From CAXMNX01 sp964194845 (GTDB taxonomy: Bacteria; Pseudomonadota; Alphaproteobacteria; Rhodobacterales; Rhodobacteraceae): a DNA stretch of 63,087 nucleotides. Both the position numbers and the translations under genes were made by a program. Every line of letters begins with the position of its first letter. Positions within the stretch are counted from its first letter, which is position 1. This document shows positions 17,986-26,770 of this stretch, piece after piece. Below the pieces are notes generated by a model, which did not search any database, had not been told where the DNA came from, and saw nothing but the letters and a program-made list of their open reading frames with translations. Location of the stretch: the NCBI GenBank assembly GCA_964194845.1, contig CAXMNX010000094.1, positions 1-63,087 of the forward strand, written 5' to 3'.

Positions 17986-18446
17986 TTACCGATCCACTTC
18001 ATCGGCACACTATTGGACCACACGCGCGCCATAGCGGCATAGCCGTCCGCCGTTCTTGGCCCCCGGTTCGGGTTCAGGCGATCGTCGTCCCAAACCTTGC
18101 GATATCCCTTTGGAATACCCCCAACGCGCGGCGCGGTCTGGGATGTTGTCACGCGCACGGGCGTCGATGACACGCTCACGGCAACGGGTTCGGTGACAAC
18201 GATGGTCTGCTCGGCGCGCGCGTAGGTCGGCGTTTCATCGCAAACCGGCTGCCGTGCCGCATCCCGCCGCGCCACCCAGATAACACCACCGTTCACAATG
18301 GCCCGGCTGAACGCGCATCCCTGGCTGTCGACAAAAGCCCGCGCCGCATAGCCTTCGGGTGGCAACTCGGTCGGTGCCACTGCGTCCTGGGCCCCAGCCG
18401 CTCCGACGGTCACGACACACGCACAAACTGCAATATATATGCGCAT
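17982..18446 (-). CDS. Exported Rhodobacterales protein (SPOR-protein N-terminal type, no SPOR domain)
   Basis: This 154-residue protein has a signal peptide (MRIYIAVCACVVTVGAAGA). The mature part resembles the N-terminal region of envelope SPOR-domain proteins of this order: FVDSQGCAFSRAIVNGGVIW with a second Cys in RQPVCDETP, and the C-terminal GYRKVWDDDRLNPNRGP. The peptidoglycan-binding SPOR domain itself is not present. It is probably periplasmic; function unknown. GGAGG seven bases ahead supports the ATG at 18446. It converges with the 16978 gene. Confidence 0.65.
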   Translation of the reverse strand: MRIYIAVCACVVTVGAAGAQDAVAPTELPPEGYAARAFVDSQGCAFSRAIVNGGVIWVARRDAARQPVCDETPTYARAEQTIVVTEPVAVSVSSTPVRVTTSQTAPRVGGIPKGYRKVWDDDRLNPNRGPRTADGYAAMARVWSNSVPMKWIGN

Positions 18447-18543
18447 CGGCACCTCCACTATCCACATGTTGTGGTTAAGATGGACGCATCAGAGACCGGA
18501 GTAAAGCAAATTGAGCCAATTTACCGGCCCAAATCACCCCGGT

Positions 18544-19173
18544 TTACTTGGTCCCGAACATCCGGTCGCCAGCATCGCCAAGCCCCGGAACGATATAGCC
18601 CTTCTCGTTCAGCCGCTCGTCCAGTGCCGCAGTCACCACCGGCACATCCGGGTGCGCCTCTTTCATCCGCTCGACACCTTCGGGTGCGGCAAGCAGACAC
18701 AGAAAGCGGATGTTGGTCGCACCCTTCGCTTTGATCAGGTCAATCGCGGCGGCCGACGAGTTGCCGGTCGCCAACATCGGATCGACCGCAATAACCAGAC
18801 GTTCGGTCATTTCCCCCGGCAGCTTGCAGTAATACTGCACCGGCCGAAGCGTTTCCTCGTCGCGGTAAAGCCCGACAAATCCGACCCTTGCGGATGGGAT
18901 AAGATCAAGCATCCCGTCCAGAAGCCCGTTCCCCGCCCGCAAGATCGACACCAGCGCCAGCTTACGGCCATCCAGAACCGGCGATTTCATTTCGGTCATT
19001 GGGGTTTCGATGGATTTCATCGTCATCGGCAATTCGCGCGTGACTTCATAGGCCAGCAAATGCGCAATCTCGCGCAACAATTGCCGGAACACAGCCGTCG
19101 GCGTGCTTTGATCGCGCATCAACGTCAGCTTGTGCTGCACCAGCGGGTGATCGACGACAGTCAGGTGCTTCAT
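18544..19173 (-). CDS. upp: Uracil phosphoribosyltransferase
   Basis: Upp makes UMP from uracil and PRPP. The 209-residue protein begins MKHLTVVDHPLVQHKLTLMR and contains VSILRAGNGLLDGML, the PRPP-binding loop VIAVDPMLATGNSS and the C-terminal YIVPGLGDAGDRMFGT, all diagnostic. The start overlaps the add stop (ATGA). It is the last gene of the nucleoside-salvage operon, which fits: uracil released from deoxyuridine by the upstream phosphorylase can be recaptured here. Confidence 0.97.
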   Translation of the reverse strand: MKHLTVVDHPLVQHKLTLMRDQSTPTAVFRQLLREIAHLLAYEVTRELPMTMKSIETPMTEMKSPVLDGRKLALVSILRAGNGLLDGMLDLIPSARVGFVGLYRDEETLRPVQYYCKLPGEMTERLVIAVDPMLATGNSSAAAIDLIKAKGATNIRFLCLLAAPEGVERMKEAHPDVPVVTAALDERLNEKGYIVPGLGDAGDRMFGTK

Positions 19174-20159
19174 TGGTGGCTCTCCAGGCGCTTGAGGATA
19201 TTTTCTTTGGTCGCGGGATCGCAAAAGGCTGCCTCGGCACTTGTCCGGGCAATATCGCCGAAATCGCTTTCGTCCCAGCCGAATGCATCTGCCAACCGGT
19301 CGTATTCCTGTGCCATCGTGGTGTGGAAAAACGGCGGGTCATCGGTTGAGACGGTCACCTTGCAACCCGCCTCGCGAAGTTTCTGCACAGGGTGGGCGTT
19401 CCAGGTCGGGTAAAGTCCAAGCGCCACATTCGAACCGGGGCAAACCTCGAAAACGATGCCATCCTCGGCCAGACGCTCCACCAGCGCGGAGTCCTCAATC
19501 GCACGAACGCCGTGGCCGATCCGCTCGACCCCCAGATCGTTCACCGCGTCGCGCACGCTTTCCGGCCCACCCCATTCACCGGCGTGCGCCGTCAGCCTCA
19601 ATCCCGCCTCGCGCGCGCAATCGAACGACCAGAGGAAATCCTTCGGCGCGCCAATTTTCTCATCGCCGCCAATGCCAAACCCCACAATCCAGTCGCCCGC
19701 CGTTTCCGCCGCACAGATCGCGGTTTCGCGGGCCTTCTCGGGGCCAAAATGCCGGATCGGAGTAACAATGCCGCGCAACACGATCCCGTGCTGTGCCTCG
19801 GCTTCATCTGCAGTCTCGCGAATCGCAGGGAGGTATTCGCGCCAGGCCCCGACATTACGCCCGCCGCAAAAATCCGGGCTCAGAAACACCTCGGAATAGA
19901 TCACGCCTGATGCCACGCTTTCCTCCAGCACCGCGCGGGTCAGGCGGGCGTAGTCTTCCGGCGCCGTCAGCACGCTGGTCGCCGCCTCGTAAACTTTAAG
20001 AAAGTCCCAGAAGTCTTTGTATTTATACGATCCTCTTTCGTCAAATATCCCCGAAAGATCGACGCTCTTCTCGGCTGCCAGACCCCGAATAAACCCCGGA
20101 GGTGCAGCCCCTTCCAGATGCAGATGCAACTCGACTTTTGGCAACGCTGCGACGCTCAC
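19170..20159 (-). CDS. add: Adenosine deaminase
   Basis: This 329-residue metal-dependent hydrolase deaminates adenosine and deoxyadenosine to inosine forms. The zinc and catalytic motifs are intact: LPKVELHLHLEGA near the start, LTAHAGEWGGPESV with metal-ligand His, ERIGHGVRAIED, and the late VTVSTDDPPFF with catalytic aspartates. Some family members prefer adenine or N6-methyl derivatives, but the operon (deoA, deoB, cdd, upp) supports nucleoside deamination. The start overlaps deoB by 4 nt and the stop overlaps upp. Confidence 0.93.
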   Translation of the reverse strand: MSVAALPKVELHLHLEGAAPPGFIRGLAAEKSVDLSGIFDERGSYKYKDFWDFLKVYEAATSVLTAPEDYARLTRAVLEESVASGVIYSEVFLSPDFCGGRNVGAWREYLPAIRETADEAEAQHGIVLRGIVTPIRHFGPEKARETAICAAETAGDWIVGFGIGGDEKIGAPKDFLWSFDCAREAGLRLTAHAGEWGGPESVRDAVNDLGVERIGHGVRAIEDSALVERLAEDGIVFEVCPGSNVALGLYPTWNAHPVQKLREAGCKVTVSTDDPPFFHTTMAQEYDRLADAFGWDESDFGDIARTSAEAAFCDPATKENILKRLESHQ

Positions 20160-21364
20160 AGAAAGCTCCTTCCCGGCCCGTTGTTCGCAACGCCAAGATG
20201 GGCCGCCACGGATGCCGCGACATCAACAAACGCCACCTGACCAATGTCCTTCGCACCCGCCCCCAGCCCCAGAACCGGCACTCGTTCGCGCGTGTGGTCG
20301 GTGCCGACCCAGGTCGGGTCATTGCCGTGGTCTGCGGTGAATATCATCAAGTCGTCCGGGCGCATCGCCGCTTCCAATCGCGGCATCTGCGTGTCGAACC
20401 ACTCCAGCGCCCGCGCATAACCCGACACGTCGCGGCGATGGCCATAAAGGCTGTCGAACTCGACGAAATTCGCGAACGTCAGGCTGCCGTCTTCGGCGGC
20501 ATCCAGATAGCGCACAAGATGCTCCATCAGGTCCGCATCCCGGCCCTTCTCGACCTCGTCGATCCCGCGCATCGAGAATATGTCGCCAATCTTCCCGACC
20601 GCATAGACCTTGCGCCCCGCGCCCGACACCCAGTCGCAAAGCGTTGGCGCGGGTGGCGGAATCGCGAAATCCTTGCGGTTGACAGTGCGCTCGAAATTCC
20701 CCGGCGTGCCGACGAATGGCCGCGCGATCACCCGCCCGACCCGCATTCCATGCAGCGACGGTGCCAGCCCCTTGCAAAGCGCAAGCAGACGATCCAACCC
20801 AAAGTGCTCCTCATGCGCCGCAATCTGGAAAACGCTGTCGACCGACGTATAACAGATCGGCCAGCCGGTTCGGATGTGCTCCACGCCAAGCTCCTCGATG
20901 ATCACGGTGCCCGATGCGTGGCGATTTCCCAGAATGCCGTCCGTCCCGGCCAGCCGTGCGGCCTCTGCCGTCAATTCGTCGGGAAAGGTCGGCTGAGTAT
21001 TCGGGAAATAGGTCCAGTCCCACGGCACCGGCACACCAGCCAGTTCCCAATGCCCCGATGGCGTATCTTTGCCGTTTGACACCTCGCTCGCCCCACCAAA
21101 AAGCCCCTCGCAAGCCTCAGGCAAACCCGGCGCATCCAACCCCGAAGCGCCCCTGATCGCCTGCCGCAGACCAAGCCGACCAAGGTTCGGCATCACCAGC
21201 GGGCCGCTCCGCCCATCTTCGGCCTTGCCCCGCGCGCAGGCTTTCGCGATATGCCCGATGGTGTTGGAACCGGTGTCCGGCGTTTCGCCATTGAAGAACC
21301 TGTCCGCATCCGGCGCACCGCCAATACCAGCACTATCCAGCACAACGATAAAGGCACGCGGCAT
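20156..21364 (-). CDS. deoB: Phosphopentomutase
   Basis: This 402-residue alkaline-phosphatase-superfamily enzyme interconverts (deoxy)ribose 1-phosphate and 5-phosphate, downstream of the nucleoside phosphorylases. Metal-site motifs are IVLDSAGIGGAPDADRFFN at the start, NGKDTPSGHWELAG in the middle, and TADHGNDPTWVGTDHTRE at the end. The ATG shares one base with the deoA stop, and the stop overlaps add. No deoC (deoxyribose-phosphate aldolase) lies in the operon, so that step is encoded elsewhere. Confidence 0.97.
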   Translation of the reverse strand: MPRAFIVVLDSAGIGGAPDADRFFNGETPDTGSNTIGHIAKACARGKAEDGRSGPLVMPNLGRLGLRQAIRGASGLDAPGLPEACEGLFGGASEVSNGKDTPSGHWELAGVPVPWDWTYFPNTQPTFPDELTAEAARLAGTDGILGNRHASGTVIIEELGVEHIRTGWPICYTSVDSVFQIAAHEEHFGLDRLLALCKGLAPSLHGMRVGRVIARPFVGTPGNFERTVNRKDFAIPPPAPTLCDWVSGAGRKVYAVGKIGDIFSMRGIDEVEKGRDADLMEHLVRYLDAAEDGSLTFANFVEFDSLYGHRRDVSGYARALEWFDTQMPRLEAAMRPDDLMIFTADHGNDPTWVGTDHTRERVPVLGLGAGAKDIGQVAFVDVAASVAAHLGVANNGPGRSFL

Positions 21365-22665
21365 CAGCCCACCTTCTCGATAATCAACGGGCCGACAGCA
21401 CCACCCTCACCAATCTCAATCGCGGTCAAAATCACCTTCTCAGCAGCCTGAGCAGCACGTTCGCTTGTCGCGTGAAGCCGCGCAAGCGGTTGACCCTTCT
21501 CGATTTTATCCCCCAATGCCACAAAATCCGAATACCCGACCGATGGATCAATTCGCTCGCCGCCTTTCAGCCGCCCTCCACCCATATGCACGACGCCCAT
21601 GCCAATCGCTTGACCGTCGATCGCGGTGACGACACCTGCCTCGGGCGCTTCGATATCGCGGATCACATTCGCTTCGGGCAGACGCTGCCGCCAGTCCTTG
21701 CTGAACGCCACCGGGCCGCCCAATGCTGCGATCATCTGATCGAAAATCTCGGCCGCCTGCCCGCCGGTTAGTGCGTCGCGCAATTTTTCGGCGGCAACCG
21801 CCTGCTCGGTCTCGACGCCAGAAAGCACCAGCAATTCGGCACCCAGCGCCAGCGTCACTTCGACAAGCCGCGAGTTCTTCGGCGCGGTAAGCGCTTCCAT
21901 GGTCACCGCGATTTCAAGCGCGTTGCCCGCCGCAGACGCAAGCGGCTGGTTCATATCGGTGATCAGGGCCGCCGTCTTGCAGCCCGCCCCGTTCGCGGTC
22001 TTGACCAATGACACCGCAAGCGCGCGGGCATCGTCCAGCGTTCCCATGAACGCACCCGACCCGACCTTCACGTCCAAAATCAGCGCATCCAAACCCGCCG
22101 CCAGTTTCTTTGACAGGATCGACGCGGTGATCAGATCAACGCTTTCAACCGTCGAGGTGACATCGCGCACCGCATAAAGCCGCCGGTCCGCAGGTGCCAT
22201 GTCGGACGCCGCCGAGACAATCGCGCAGCCGACGTCGCTGGTGATCCGCCGGAATGTGGCTTCGTCGACGTCAGTAGAGAGGCCGGGTATCGCCTCAAGC
22301 TTGTCCAACGTCCCGCCCGTGTGCCCCAACCCACGACCCGAGATCATCCGAACATAAGCCCCGCACGCCGCCAGCATCGGCCCCAGCAACAGCGATACAC
22401 AATCGCCAATGCCACCGGTCGAATGCTTGTCGATGGCGGGTCCCGGCAGATCCCACTTCAGCACGTCCCCAGAATCGCGCATCGCCAAAGTGAACGCGAC
22501 GCGCGCCTCTTCACCAAGGCCGTTCAGGCAAACCGCCATTGCAAATGCGCCCGCCTGTGCGTCGGTGACAGCACCCGACGCAAGCCCCGCCGCGAACCAG
22601 CTCAGTTCGGCCTGGCTAGGTTCCCCGCCGTCACGAACCGTGGCGATGATTGACCGCGCATCCAT
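21364..22665 (-). CDS. deoA: Thymidine phosphorylase
   Basis: DeoA splits thymidine or deoxyuridine with phosphate into base and deoxyribose 1-phosphate. The 433-residue protein has the phosphate-binding KHSTGGIGDCVSL, the signature SGRGLGHTGGTLDKLEAIPG, and the C-terminal barrel-hammerhead domain (VGYSDFVALGDKIEKGQPLA). The ATG at 22665 overlaps the cdd stop by one base; a GTG one codon upstream is possible. The order cdd-deoA-deoB is the classic route from cytidine or deoxycytidine to sugar phosphate. Confidence 0.97.
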   Translation of the reverse strand: MDARSIIATVRDGGEPSQAELSWFAAGLASGAVTDAQAGAFAMAVCLNGLGEEARVAFTLAMRDSGDVLKWDLPGPAIDKHSTGGIGDCVSLLLGPMLAACGAYVRMISGRGLGHTGGTLDKLEAIPGLSTDVDEATFRRITSDVGCAIVSAASDMAPADRRLYAVRDVTSTVESVDLITASILSKKLAAGLDALILDVKVGSGAFMGTLDDARALAVSLVKTANGAGCKTAALITDMNQPLASAAGNALEIAVTMEALTAPKNSRLVEVTLALGAELLVLSGVETEQAVAAEKLRDALTGGQAAEIFDQMIAALGGPVAFSKDWRQRLPEANVIRDIEAPEAGVVTAIDGQAIGMGVVHMGGGRLKGGERIDPSVGYSDFVALGDKIEKGQPLARLHATSERAAQAAEKVILTAIEIGEGGAVGPLIIEKVG

Positions 22666-23057
22666 CACGACTTGTCCATATGCCCCGCGTCAAATGCACC
22701 GGGCAGCAAATCCGCAACCGAGGTTTCCAGGACCGAACCACCCGTCGTCGCCAAGGTGACCCGCGCGCCCTTGGCCGCAAACTCGGCGAGCTTTTGTCGG
22801 CATCCGCCACAGGGCGGCACGGGGCTTGGGCTGTCGGCAATCACCGCCGCCTCGACAAATTCCTGATCGCCTGCGGCAATCATTGCCGCAATCGCGCCTG
22901 CTTCCGCGCAAGTGCCTTCGGGATAAGCAATATTTTCGACATTGCATCCTACAAAAACCTCGCCAGACGCCGTCCTCAGTGCTGCACCGACCTTGAAATC
23001 CGAATAGGGCGCATAGGCGTTTTCCCGCACTGCTGCGGCGGCTTCGATCAGGCTCAT
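22665..23057 (-). CDS. cdd: Cytidine deaminase
   Basis: This 130-residue homotetrameric-type cytidine deaminase converts cytidine and deoxycytidine to the uridine forms. Zinc motifs are GTCAEAGAIAAMI (Cys and catalytic Glu) and PPCGGCRQKLAEF (two Cys). GGGAG lies nine bases before the ATG at 23057, so the upstream extension to 23111 was dropped. It heads the five-gene salvage operon. The cupin gene stops 60 nt upstream on the same strand, so the operon promoter is either in that gap or the transcript comes from further up. Confidence 0.95.
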   Translation of the reverse strand: MSLIEAAAAVRENAYAPYSDFKVGAALRTASGEVFVGCNVENIAYPEGTCAEAGAIAAMIAAGDQEFVEAAVIADSPSPVPPCGGCRQKLAEFAAKGARVTLATTGGSVLETSVADLLPGAFDAGHMDKS

Positions 23058-23117
23058 GAAGGCTCCCCTCGGGCTTTCACCAAGGGTGGCCCGTGGCGCG
23101 GGCAAGCGCAAGGGCGC

Positions 23118-24203
23118 TCAGGTGGTTTCGGTCGCGAAGACGCCGGGCAGCGCGACCTCCAGCAATTCAACGTCGTCGGTCGGGTCGCTGTAGCGCGTCT
23201 TCATTCCCGGCGGTATGACAAACGCATCCCCCGGCTCAAGGCGATAGGGATCCTTGCCCTCACCCTCCAACGTCAGGCCGCCCTCCATCACAAAGCTGAA
23301 CAGAATATCGCCCGCGTGCCGGGTCCAGACCGGATCGCCCTCGCCGCGGCGCACCACATGAACGCCCGCGACGCCGTCCGTGTTGGCGTTGATCGTCGTG
23401 TCGCGGCTGATGAACCCGGGCAGACGAAACGGCTGCCATTCGGCCCCATCGGCTTCGTGATGCACAAATCGCTGGCCCTGAAACCGCCGCTCGGGGTCAA
23501 CTGTGCCATTCGGCAAATTTATCTCGTGATCAATCGTCGTGACGTGGTCTGCCGGAACCCCGATCTCAATCACCTCGATATTCTCAGACGCATAAAGCAC
23601 CCGGTGCCGGATCTCGGGCGGCTGGATGACGCAATTGCCGGCTTCCAGCCTGAAAGGCGGCCCCTGATCCTCGTAGACAAGATCGACCCAGCCGCGATAG
23701 CAGAAGATCAGCTGAAACCCGACCGTGTGGTAATGCACCACGTCCGGCACCGGGCCACCGTCGGGAATGCGGATATGGCTCGCGATGATCGAACCGCCCA
23801 GCCGCGACGGGATCAGATCGCGATACTGCATCCCCGCCCGACCGATGACCCACGGGGCCTGATCGGCAAGCCTGCGAACGACAAAGGCATGCTCGGTTTC
23901 CGGCAAATGGAAGGGCGGGTTCAGATCGTCAATCTCAACCCTGGTGCCATTGGGCGCGGTCAGTTCGCGCTTGCCACCCGCAAACTCGTCCGGGTCTTCG
24001 GTCAGGATACGCAGCGTGCCCGGCGGCTCGGTCGCGTCCGCATCGACCCGCACCCGCAACCCATGCCCGGAAAACACTGCAACTTTCGGATAATCGGCCG
24101 GATAAATCGTGTCCATCCGCATCTTCAGTACCTCGGTGAAGAACGGGATGTCATGGCGTAACTCACTCGTCGGCAGGCGCACCTCCGCCCGGATCTCGCT
24201 CAT
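23118..24203 (-). CDS. Two-cupin protein with a glyoxalase-like N-terminal domain
   Basis: This 361-residue protein has an N-terminal segment like vicinal-oxygen-chelate domains (SELRHDIPFFTEVLKMRMDT, VAVFSGHGLRVRVDA) followed by two cupins. The first is around VVHYHTVGFQLIFCYRGWVD with EIRHRVLYAS, the second around HAGDILFSFVMEGGLTLEG with YRLEPGDAFVIPPG. Each keeps histidines able to hold a metal. The layout resembles ring-cleaving or sugar-binding cupins, but no substrate is evident. GGAGAG before the ATG at 24203 decides the start. It is divergent from maeB, and the two share a 143-bp promoter region with a 24-bp palindrome. Confidence 0.72.
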   Translation of the reverse strand: MSEIRAEVRLPTSELRHDIPFFTEVLKMRMDTIYPADYPKVAVFSGHGLRVRVDADATEPPGTLRILTEDPDEFAGGKRELTAPNGTRVEIDDLNPPFHLPETEHAFVVRRLADQAPWVIGRAGMQYRDLIPSRLGGSIIASHIRIPDGGPVPDVVHYHTVGFQLIFCYRGWVDLVYEDQGPPFRLEAGNCVIQPPEIRHRVLYASENIEVIEIGVPADHVTTIDHEINLPNGTVDPERRFQGQRFVHHEADGAEWQPFRLPGFISRDTTINANTDGVAGVHVVRRGEGDPVWTRHAGDILFSFVMEGGLTLEGEGKDPYRLEPGDAFVIPPGMKTRYSDPTDDVELLEVALPGVFATETT

Positions 24204-24309
24204 ACTTGCTCTCCAATGCCAATCCGCCGCAGACTGGCGCGCGACAGCCGCCGTTGCAAGCAACCATGCGTTGACGCCGCGCAAGGGTATGGCTACGAAA
24301 GATTTTGTT

Positions 24310-24333
24310 AATTTGTTTAACGTTAAACAAATT
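24310..24333. promoter_or_regulatory. Perfect 24-bp palindromic operator in front of maeB
   Basis: The half-site AATTTGTTTAAC is followed directly by its exact reverse complement, with a central CG. It ends one base before the maeB ribosome-binding site (GGAGG, 24335-24339) and 13 bases before the ATG, so a bound protein would block maeB. A central CG in a perfect palindrome is typical of LacI/GalR-family operators; the regulator is not identified here. Confidence 0.65.
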
Positions 24334-24346
24334 CGGAGGCCACAGA

Positions 24347-26629
24347 ATGAACAGCGATCCGCGCCAAAAAACTTTGCGAGAGGCAGCGTTGAATTATCAC
24401 GCGAACCCTAAACCGGGAAAGCTTGAGATCCGCGCGACCAAGCCGCTTGCCAATGGCCGCGATCTGGCACTTGCCTATTCACCGGGCGTCGCGGAAGCCT
24501 GCCTCGAGATCAAAGCCGACCCGATGACGGCCAGCAAATATACCGCGCGCGGTAATCTGGTTGCGGTGGTTACCAACGGTACGGCCGTACTGGGCCTTGG
24601 AAACATCGGCGGCCTTGCATCCAAGCCGGTGATGGAAGGCAAGGCGGTTCTTTTCAAGAAGTTCGCCAACATTGATTGCTTCGACATCGAATTGAATGAA
24701 AGCGATCCCGAAAAACTGGCCGATATCGTCTGCGCGCTGGAACCGACCTTTGGCGCCATCAACCTTGAAGATATCAAGGCGCCCGATTGCTTTATCGTCG
24801 AAGACATTTGCCGCCAGCGCATGAACATACCGGTCTTTCACGACGACCAGCACGGAACCGCCATCGTCGTTGGTGCAGCGGCCACAAACGCGCTTCTTGT
24901 CGCCGAGAAAAATTTCGCCGACATCAAGGTCGTTTCCACCGGCGGCGGGGCGGCGGGCATTGCTTGCCTCAACATGCTTCTGAAGCTGGGCATCAGGCGC
25001 GAAAACGTCTGGCTTGTCGATCTGGAAGGGCTGGTTCACGAAGGTCGAGAGGCCGACATGACACCGCAGAAAGCCGCCTATGCCCAACCCGGCGGCGCGC
25101 AGGGATTGGCTGACGTCATAACGGACGCCGATCTTTTCCTCGGCCTTTCCGGCCCCGGCGTTCTGACGCCCGAAATGGTCGGCAAAATGGCCGAACGCCC
25201 GATCATATTCGCGCTCGCCAACCCAACGCCCGAGATCATGCCAGACGCCGTGCGCGAGGTGGCACCCGATGCGATCATCGCAACCGGCCGGTCCGATTTT
25301 CCCAATCAGGTCAATAACGTACTCTGTTTTCCCTTCATATTCCGGGGCGCGCTGGATGTCGGCGCGACCACCATCAATGACGACATGAAGCTCGCCTGCA
25401 TCCAAGGCATCGCCGCGCTTGCCCGCGCCACCTCCAGCGCCGAGGCGGCTGCGGCCTACAAGGGCGAACAGCTGACCTTTGGTGCCGATTATCTGATCCC
25501 GAAGCCATTTGATCCGCGCCTGATTGGCGTCGTCGCCAGCGCTGTCGCCAAGGCCGCGATGGAAACCGGCGTCGCCGCCCAGCCGATTGCTGACTTCGAC
25601 GCCTACAAGCAGTCACTTGACGGTTCGGTCTTCAAATCCGCGCTGATCATGCGCACAGTATTCGAGGCCGCAGCCACCGCCCAGCGCCGCATCGTCTTTG
25701 CCGAAGGCGAGGACGAACGCGTGCTGCGCGCCGCCAATGCGATGCTGGAAGAAATGATCGACAAACCGATCCTGATCGGCCGCCCCGAGGTCATTGCGGC
25801 AAGGATCGAGCGCATCGGCCTGCCAATTCGCGCGGGCGTCGATATCGATGTGGTTAACCCTGAGAACGATCCCCGCTATCGCGAATATTGGAGCACCTAC
25901 CACCAGTTGATGGAACGGCGTGGCGTCACCCCCGACCTGGCCCGCGCCATCATGCGCACAAACACAACCGCGATCGCCGCGGTGATGGTGCAACGCGGTG
26001 ATGCGGAATCGCTCATTTGCGGCACCTTTGGCGAGTATCTCTGGCACCTGAAATACATCCGCGAGGTTCTGGCGGAAGATCATCTGCACCCCATTGGCGC
26101 GCTCAGCCTGATGATCATGGAGGACGGGCCGCTTTTCATTGCCGACACCCAGGTCCATTCCGAACCGACCCCGGATCAGATTGCCGAAGTTGTCGTGGCC
26201 GCCGCACGCCACACAAGGCGTTTTGGACTCGCGCCAAAGATCGCCCTTTGCAGTCACAGCCAGTTCGGCAATCTGAACTGCGAGACCGGGCTGCGTATGC
26301 GCGCGGCTTTGGCGCTGTTGGATGCAGAACCCCGCGATTTCACCTACGATGGCGAAATGCAGGCCGATACCGCCCTGGACCCGGAACTGCGCGCCAGGAT
26401 CATGCCGAATGCCCGCCTGGATGGCGCCGCAAATGTTCTGGTTTTCGCAAATACCGATGCGGCTTCAGGCTCGCGCAACATTCTCAAGATGCGCGCCGGC
26501 GGGCTCGAGGTCGGTCCGATCCTGATGGGCATGGGCAACCGCGCCCATATCGTCACGCCGTCGATTACCGCGCGCGGGCTGTTGAACATGTCGGCACTGG
26601 CCGGAACCCCGGTGGCGCGGTACGGCTAG
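24347..26629 (+). CDS. maeB: NADP-dependent malic enzyme with C-terminal phosphotransacetylase-like domain
   Basis: This 760-residue protein has a malic enzyme part (1 to about 430: ALAYSPGVAEACLEIK, VFHDDQHGTAIVVGAA, VSTGGGAAGIACLNMLL as the NADP-binding loop) and a C-terminal PTA-like part (about 440-760: RRIVFAEGEDERVLRAA, MGMGNRAHIVTPSITARG). MaeB decarboxylates malate to pyruvate; the PTA-like part lacks transacetylase activity in studied rhizobial enzymes and binds acetyl-CoA or oligomerises the enzyme. GGAGG supports the ATG at 24347. It links the TCA cycle to gluconeogenesis and acetyl-CoA supply; a perfect palindrome just upstream suggests direct repression. Confidence 0.96.
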   Translation: MNSDPRQKTLREAALNYHANPKPGKLEIRATKPLANGRDLALAYSPGVAEACLEIKADPMTASKYTARGNLVAVVTNGTAVLGLGNIGGLASKPVMEGKAVLFKKFANIDCFDIELNESDPEKLADIVCALEPTFGAINLEDIKAPDCFIVEDICRQRMNIPVFHDDQHGTAIVVGAAATNALLVAEKNFADIKVVSTGGGAAGIACLNMLLKLGIRRENVWLVDLEGLVHEGREADMTPQKAAYAQPGGAQGLADVITDADLFLGLSGPGVLTPEMVGKMAERPIIFALANPTPEIMPDAVREVAPDAIIATGRSDFPNQVNNVLCFPFIFRGALDVGATTINDDMKLACIQGIAALARATSSAEAAAAYKGEQLTFGADYLIPKPFDPRLIGVVASAVAKAAMETGVAAQPIADFDAYKQSLDGSVFKSALIMRTVFEAAATAQRRIVFAEGEDERVLRAANAMLEEMIDKPILIGRPEVIAARIERIGLPIRAGVDIDVVNPENDPRYREYWSTYHQLMERRGVTPDLARAIMRTNTTAIAAVMVQRGDAESLICGTFGEYLWHLKYIREVLAEDHLHPIGALSLMIMEDGPLFIADTQVHSEPTPDQIAEVVVAAARHTRRFGLAPKIALCSHSQFGNLNCETGLRMRAALALLDAEPRDFTYDGEMQADTALDPELRARIMPNARLDGAANVLVFANTDAASGSRNILKMRAGGLEVGPILMGMGNRAHIVTPSITARGLLNMSALAGTPVARYG

Positions 26630-26770
26630 GCATCGACGATCGCGCGGCGCTTCGATCAATAATCATGCCCTGACCCCTTTTGCGGTAAACTGACGCTGTG
26701 GTTGCTACGCACTTGCCCAATGCACGCCTGACACCGTATCCCCTCGGCATCGACGAAGGAGTGAGCCACC

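Noticed and set aside
24365..24385. GAGAGGCAGCG inside the start of maeB, equal to the core of the 109-bp element
   Set aside because: It is conserved coding sequence (LREAALNYHANP) and has no other part of the element around it; chance similarity.
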